NCBI GenBank assembly: GCA_963814955.1
Contig: CAWFEX010000006.1
Location: forward strand, 620,001-684,000
From: DATCJA01 sp963814955
GTDB taxonomy: Bacteria > Acidobacteriota > Vicinamibacteria > Vicinamibacterales > UBA2999
Length of the DNA stretch: 64,000 nt
Direction of reading: 5' to 3'
The position numbers and the translations under genes are program-made. The notes beneath the pieces are model-generated. The model worked only from the letters and a program-made list of their open reading frames with translations, ran no database searches and was not told where the DNA came from. How positions within the stretch are numbered: position 1 is the first letter of the stretch; each line of letters starts with the position of its first letter. Positions 60,101 to 64,000 of the stretch are shown here, piece by piece.

Positions 60101-61221
60101 GACTTTGTACCGGGGACCCCCAGCCGTGCGAGCGATCGCCGCACGAAGTCGGGAACGATACCGAGATCCTCCGCCGTGATCCGCGCACCGGTGCTGTGGA
60201 ACACCTCCAGCACCCGCTCGCCGAGCTGCCTCTGTGCCGCTTCATCGGAGGGAGTGAACTGAGGACTGCTGCCGTCGTGGGGCCGGAAATACGTCCGGTA
60301 GAAACCCACCAGATGATCGATGCGATACCCGTCGAACAGCGCCGCGTTGCGACGGGCCCGGTAACGAAGCCACTCGAACCCGCGGTTCGCAAATACGTCC
60401 CAGCGGTAGACGGGAAGCACCCAGTCCTGACCCGTCTCGCTGAAGGCATCCGGCGGCACACCGACAGACGCGTCAAGGCGAAATTCGTCCTGTCGCGTCC
60501 ATACGTCCGCGCTGTCGCCACCGACCATGAACGGAAGATCGCCAAACAGCGCGACGTTCTGCGCATCACGACGCGCATCGGCCCACTGATCGTCGGCGAC
60601 CCACTGAAGATACTGCCGATACAACACCTCGTCCGCCAGCTCGACGCGGGCCTGAGCCAGTGCTTCCGGAACCCTGTCGCGAAGCGCCGGGGGCCAATGC
60701 TGCCAATGTCGCTCTCCATGCCGTGCGCGCACCGCACGGAACAGCGCGTACTCCTCGAGCCACCAGCTCTGGTCTCTGATGTACGCACGGAAGGCCGCCG
60801 ACCGGCGCGTCCCCGATGCCCATTCGGTCTTGCGAAAATGCGAGAACGATTGACGTAGCGCTGTTTCCTTCAGCTCCCGGACGTGCGCGTAATCGATTGT
60901 GGCCGATCGGCGGACTGCCTCGATTCGCTCGCGGAGGCCGGACTCGACCCGTCGCGTTATCGACGCGAAGTCCTCGAGCCGCTCGACGCCGATGAATTGA
61001 GGGTCGATGGCCATGGCACTGAGTGCGGAGTAGGGAGAGGTTTGTCCCGGCGGCATTTCGTTGATTGGCAACAGTTGAAGGAGACGAAGCCCGGCACTCT
61101 CGAGCCAGCGGGCCATGAGCGGAATGTCGCCAATCTCGCCAATCCCCCAACTGGAGGAGGAGGGCATCGAAAACAGCGGGGCGAGTACACCAGCGAGTCG
61201 CTGCCGCATGGGAGGCATCAA
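60097..61221 (-). CDS. malQ: 4-alpha-glucanotransferase, N-terminal part (frameshifted)
   Basis: 374 residues of a GH77 disproportionating enzyme. It has SWGIGEIGDIPLMARWLESA, LLQLLPINEMPPGQTSPYSA, LYRQYLQWVADDQW, LPFMVGGDSADVWTRQDEFR, and the catalytic DGYRIDHLVGFYRTYFRP and ITAEDLGIVPDFVRRSL. It then ends abnormally at GVPGTKS. The continuation is in the neighbouring frame. Joined, the enzyme is about 527 residues, the usual MalQ length. With glgC upstream it would act in glycogen and maltodextrin turnover. It overlaps the aminotransferase gene by 4 bp. Confidence 0.92.
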   Translation of the reverse strand: MMPPMRQRLAGVLAPLFSMPSSSSWGIGEIGDIPLMARWLESAGLRLLQLLPINEMPPGQTSPYSALSAMAIDPQFIGVERLEDFASITRRVESGLRERIEAVRRSATIDYAHVRELKETALRQSFSHFRKTEWASGTRRSAAFRAYIRDQSWWLEEYALFRAVRARHGERHWQHWPPALRDRVPEALAQARVELADEVLYRQYLQWVADDQWADARRDAQNVALFGDLPFMVGGDSADVWTRQDEFRLDASVGVPPDAFSETGQDWVLPVYRWDVFANRGFEWLRYRARRNAALFDGYRIDHLVGFYRTYFRPHDGSSPQFTPSDEAAQRQLGERVLEVFHSTGARITAEDLGIVPDFVRRSLARLGVPGTKS

Positions 61222-62381
61222 CGGGTCACGAACTGCAGCACGCGATTGATGGCGTCCGAAAATACTTCCGACGGGGGCAACAGGCTGACGACCAGGTATG
61301 CCTCGTGAGGAAAGTCAAAGAAGTAGCCGGGGTGAATGAGAATGCGCTCCTGCTCCAGCAAGTCGACTGCCATTTGCTCTTCCCGCCTCGTCGCAGGAAC
61401 ACGGACGACCGCCGACCAGCCGCCTTCGGCGCGCAATACCTCGCAGGAAGGAAACCGCCTCGTGCACGCGCGAAGCAGCTCGAGGTTGTGTCGGACGCGC
61501 TCGTGGATCGCCGCGCGCACCGGGGCACCAGCGCACAGAAGATGTGACGCGGCGATTTGGACCGGTGTGCTCACCGAAAGGTACGTATCCGCAATCATCT
61601 CCAGCGACGTCAGAGCGGCATCGCGGTCAGACGGAGGCCCCCCGACGATCATCCAGCCGAGCTTCAATTGGGGAAGACCAACCGTTTTTGAAAGGCCCCC
61701 CAGCGAGAACGACAAGACGTCGGGGCTGCGCGCAGCGACGTCCGTCAAAGGAGCCGTTTCCTCCAGCGGATAGTCAGCAAACACTTCATCGACGACCAGC
61801 GCCCAACGCCGTCGACGACAGAGATCGGACAGCTCTTCAAGATCGTCCCTGGTCAGATACGAACCTGTCGGGTTGTTGGGCGATACAACCAGCACGGCGC
61901 GCGTGGTATCGGGAGCCTTTGCGAGTGACGAGATGTCGATCGACCACCGACCGTGATACTCGAGCGCGTAAGGAGATGCGTGGATTCCCTCGAGCGCGGT
62001 GAGGTGCTCGAACAACGGGTAACTGGGCTGCGGCACCAGCACGGCATCCGCGGGACCACACATCAGCTTGAATAGCCAGCTGTAGGCCTCGCTCGTGCTG
62101 GCGGTAAGCACGACGTGAGCGGGATCCACGTCAACCCCGCGCCTGTGCTGATCAGCAGCCACAGCAGCGCGCGCGGCCGGCAGTCCCAGAGGGCTTGGTT
62201 CGTACTGCATGGCGGCGCTGCTCGACAAAGGCTCGAGAAGGGCAGCGGGATAGGCGATACCCGAACGAGTTGGATTCGATTCAGTGAGATCGGCGATCGG
62301 AATGTGACGCGCCCGCAATGCGTCGAGCACCCGCGTCAGCGCATTGGCTTCGGCGTGCGGCGCCAGGCGAGGGGAAGGCAC
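61218..62381 (-). CDS. PLP-dependent aminotransferase (class I/II)
   Basis: 387 residues of fold-type I aminotransferase. TESNPTRSGIAYPA at the start, VLVPQPSYPLFEHL, SPNNPTGSYLTRDDL with the cofactor-orienting Asn, and SLGGLSKTVGLPQLKLGW with the PLP Lys near residue 235. The closest groups are alanine/aspartate-type or AlaA-like, but substrate cannot be set from sequence. It heads the unit with malQ (4 bp overlap). Confidence 0.88.
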   Translation of the reverse strand: MPSPRLAPHAEANALTRVLDALRARHIPIADLTESNPTRSGIAYPAALLEPLSSSAAMQYEPSPLGLPAARAAVAADQHRRGVDVDPAHVVLTASTSEAYSWLFKLMCGPADAVLVPQPSYPLFEHLTALEGIHASPYALEYHGRWSIDISSLAKAPDTTRAVLVVSPNNPTGSYLTRDDLEELSDLCRRRRWALVVDEVFADYPLEETAPLTDVAARSPDVLSFSLGGLSKTVGLPQLKLGWMIVGGPPSDRDAALTSLEMIADTYLSVSTPVQIAASHLLCAGAPVRAAIHERVRHNLELLRACTRRFPSCEVLRAEGGWSAVVRVPATRREEQMAVDLLEQERILIHPGYFFDFPHEAYLVVSLLPPSEVFSDAINRVLQFVTR

Positions 62382-62397
62382 CTCGCGATCATCCCAC

Positions 62398-62432
62398 GAA
62401 CCTGGAACACGAACCTTGGAAGGTGGGAACCG
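62398..62432. repeat. GAACCTG heptamer repeat, second copy
   Basis: GAACCTG, GAACACG, AACCTTG, GAAGGTG, GGAACCG in 7-bp register between the aminotransferase start (62381) and the nuclease stop (62436). It is the same word family as at 33018. The first words and the last are partly complementary, allowing a small hairpin (CCTTGGAAGG). Confidence 0.85.
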
Positions 62433-62435
62433 ACG

Positions 62436-63812
62436 TCAGATCTCGATACGCTCACCGTGCGCCGGCATCATCGCGTCCCAGCCGAGCTGCTCCTTCACGC
62501 GCAACTGCAACGCGTTCATCGGGTCGGGTTCGCCATGAACGAGGCACAAACGCTCCGGTTTTCGCGGCAGCGTCCGGAGCCACCGAAGAATTTCGCCTCG
62601 ATCGGCGTGCGCGGACATCGAGTCGATCTTGACGATTCGCGCGCCGACGGGCACGAGCCGGCCATGGATGCGCACCTGGCGCGCGCCATCGACGAGTTGA
62701 CGACCGCGCGTACCTGCCGCCTGATAGCCGACGAAAAGCATCGTGTGCTTCGGATCTGGCAGCGCCGCGGCCATGTGATGCAGTACACGGCCCCCGGTCG
62801 CCATCCCGCTCGACGAGATTACGATCGCACTCTCTCGCGACGCTGTCAGCGCCTTCGATTCCTTCGGCGAGCTGGTCGTCTGAAAGCGCATCGACCCGAA
62901 AATGGCGACGCCCTTTTGTGTCGGCCGCATGTCCGGGTCCAGCTCTGACACACGCGCCGTATAGAAGCGCAGGGCCTCCGCGGCCATCGGACTGTCGACG
63001 TAGACGGGCAGTACCGGAATGCGCCGCTCCTCTTCGAGACGCCGAAGCCAATACAGCAGCTCCTCCACGCGGCCAATCGCAAATGCCGGAATGATGATTT
63101 TTCCGCCGCGGCTCGCAGTCTCTCGGATAACCTGCGCAAAGAGCTCCGCATCGTCGTCAGGGGCGTGATCGCGATCGCCATATGTCGACTCGACGAGCAC
63201 GACGTCGGCGTCGACCGCATCGGCCGGATCCGGCAGAACGGGGCGCGCGTAGCGGCCCAGATCGCCGCCAAACAGGATCGTCTTCCCCGCCGAGAACTTC
63301 ATAACAACATAGGCCGACCCCAGCAGGTGGCCGGCAGTCGAGAAGCGGATAGTGACGCCCGGAACGATTTCCATCTCACGGTCGTACCCGAGGGGCTGCA
63401 ACTGAGTGAGCGCACGATGGGCATCGGATTCGCCGTACAGCGGAAGGGCTGGCTCATGCTTCGAGTAGCCATGCTTGTTGGCTTGGCGGGCGTCTTCTTC
63501 CTGGATACGGGCAGAATCGGGAAGTACGAGACGACAAAGGTCGGCAGTGCCGCCGGTGCAGAACACGCGCCCGCGATAACCTTGCGCCACGAGACGAGGC
63601 AGATATCCGACGTGATCCAGGTGAGCGTGCGTCAACACAACCGCTGCGAGCGAGTCGGGAGCGACGGGAAACGTCTCCCAATTCCGAAGGCGCAGCTCCT
63701 TCAAACCCTGGAACAGCCCGCAATCGACGAGTACGCGGTTTCCGCCGTGCTCCAGCAGGTATTTGGAGCCGGTGACGGTCCGGGCCGCGCCAAGAAATGT
63801 CAGGGTAATCAC
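62436..63812 (-). CDS. Beta-CASP metallo-beta-lactamase exonuclease-like protein
   Basis: 458 residues from GTG 63812 (an ATG-less start; a longer GTG start at 63839 adds nine residues). LTFLGAARTVTGSKYLLEHG opens the fold. HAHLDHVGYLPRL is motif 2 (HxHxDH), followed by STAGHLLGSAYV and LGRY (motif 3-4), and the beta-CASP insert with FAIGRVEELLYWLRRL. The C-terminus reads IDSMSAHADRGEILRWL and VHGEPDPMNALQLRV. This is the RNA-specificity (KH-less CPSF-like) class. It probably processes RNA. Confidence 0.92.
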   Translation of the reverse strand: MITLTFLGAARTVTGSKYLLEHGGNRVLVDCGLFQGLKELRLRNWETFPVAPDSLAAVVLTHAHLDHVGYLPRLVAQGYRGRVFCTGGTADLCRLVLPDSARIQEEDARQANKHGYSKHEPALPLYGESDAHRALTQLQPLGYDREMEIVPGVTIRFSTAGHLLGSAYVVMKFSAGKTILFGGDLGRYARPVLPDPADAVDADVVLVESTYGDRDHAPDDDAELFAQVIRETASRGGKIIIPAFAIGRVEELLYWLRRLEEERRIPVLPVYVDSPMAAEALRFYTARVSELDPDMRPTQKGVAIFGSMRFQTTSSPKESKALTASRESAIVISSSGMATGGRVLHHMAAALPDPKHTMLFVGYQAAGTRGRQLVDGARQVRIHGRLVPVGARIVKIDSMSAHADRGEILRWLRTLPRKPERLCLVHGEPDPMNALQLRVKEQLGWDAMMPAHGERIEI

Positions 63813-63883
63813 GCTCGCGACAATATCAGGCCTGGCCACTCATTGCTGCGGCGGTGCGCCTTTGTTGTGATCGCCCGAGCCCT

Positions 63884-63918
63884 CTGAGGCCTGAGGCCTT
63901 GGCCCTGAGCCCTGATAT
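63884..63918. repeat. CTGAGGC heptamer repeat at the right end
   Basis: CTGAGGC, CTGAGGC, CTTGGCC, CTGAGCC, CTGATAT in strict 7-bp register, ending 9 bp before the truncated secreted-protein ATG. GGCCTTGGCC within it is palindromic. Confidence 0.88.
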
Positions 63919-63927
63919 CCTTCCCCT

Positions 63928-64000
63928 ATGCGTCCTGTTTTTCGCTTCGGAGCATCCCTGATTCTTGGAGGCTTCGTGCTGACGTCGACGATGGCGGCTC
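63928..64000 (+). CDS. Start of a secreted protein, cut by the window edge
   Basis: ATG 63928 opens a frame reading MRPVFRFGASLILGGFVLTS and on to the edge, a clear signal peptide beginning. Only 24 codons are visible, so nothing can be said about function. It diverges from the beta-CASP nuclease gene, and a heptamer repeat lies just upstream. Confidence 0.6.
   Translation, partial: MRPVFRFGASLILGGFVLTSTMAA

Overview
This 64 kb window is chromosomal DNA from a GC-rich, probably Gram-negative bacterium. The gene content fits an acidobacterium of the Vicinamibacteria type best. The pointers are a VWFA-related protein of the kind common in Acidobacteria, a secreted protein with a carboxypeptidase-regulatory domain and a TonB-receptor-like barrel, two sigma-54-type promoters, and a PurS/PurQ/small-PurL purine pathway. 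The taxonomic call is an inference. I see no rRNA, tRNA, insertion sequence, prophage or CRISPR array.

Layout. 0.0-7.8 kb (minus strand): a tightly packed operon of M16 peptidase, purB, purS, purQ, purL, purF and a HEAT-repeat protein cut by the left edge. 8.0-9.1: rlmN. 9.2-12.8 (minus): purD, mtaB and a ParB-like protein. 13.0-13.6: rpsU and a zinc-ribbon protein. 13.7-21.7 (plus): a long run of STAS protein, UbiA-type prenyltransferase, DUF362 protein, Arg-rich protein, two related glycosyltransferases, DUF5671 protein, a small pseudopilin-like protein and a methyltransferase. It looks like an undescribed envelope glycoconjugate locus. 21.7-26.1 (minus): an NtrC-type sigma-54 activator and its PDZ/GAF/PAS histidine kinase. 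26.4-29.4 (minus): outer-membrane receptor-like and secreted proteins. 29.5-33.0: glgC, eno, gpmA. 33.5-38.7: acyl-CoA mutase, two Opp/Dpp ATPases and an HTTM-like membrane protein. 38.7-42.1 (minus): PilB-like ATPase with a zinc-ribbon tail, J-protein and LolD-type ATPase. 42.4-47.8: ino1, a methyltransferase-like protein, VWFA protein, ZIP transporter, BON-domain protein and a lipoprotein. 47.8-52.8: polA, a TPR-like protein and pcnB. 52.8-56.4 (minus): DUF1015, serA, serC. 56.7-59.7: rmuC, glnS. 59.6-63.8 (minus): beta-CASP nuclease (separate unit), then aminotransferase and malQ. A truncated secreted-protein gene begins at the right edge.

Two things stand out. First, nine intergenic spots carry short repeats built on a strict 7-bp register but from at least four unrelated words (CTGAGGC-, CTTTGAC-, GAACCTG- and GTGAGTG-like). 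Several form inverted arms, and several abut a start or stop codon. Second, four genes (NtrC regulator, pseudopilin-like protein, lipoprotein, malQ) are each broken by a single-base indel that reconstructs perfectly, so indel errors in the assembly must be excluded before calling them pseudogenes. The two sigma-54-type promoters (VWFA and BON genes) and the sigma-54 activator in the same window suggest a local envelope-related regulon.
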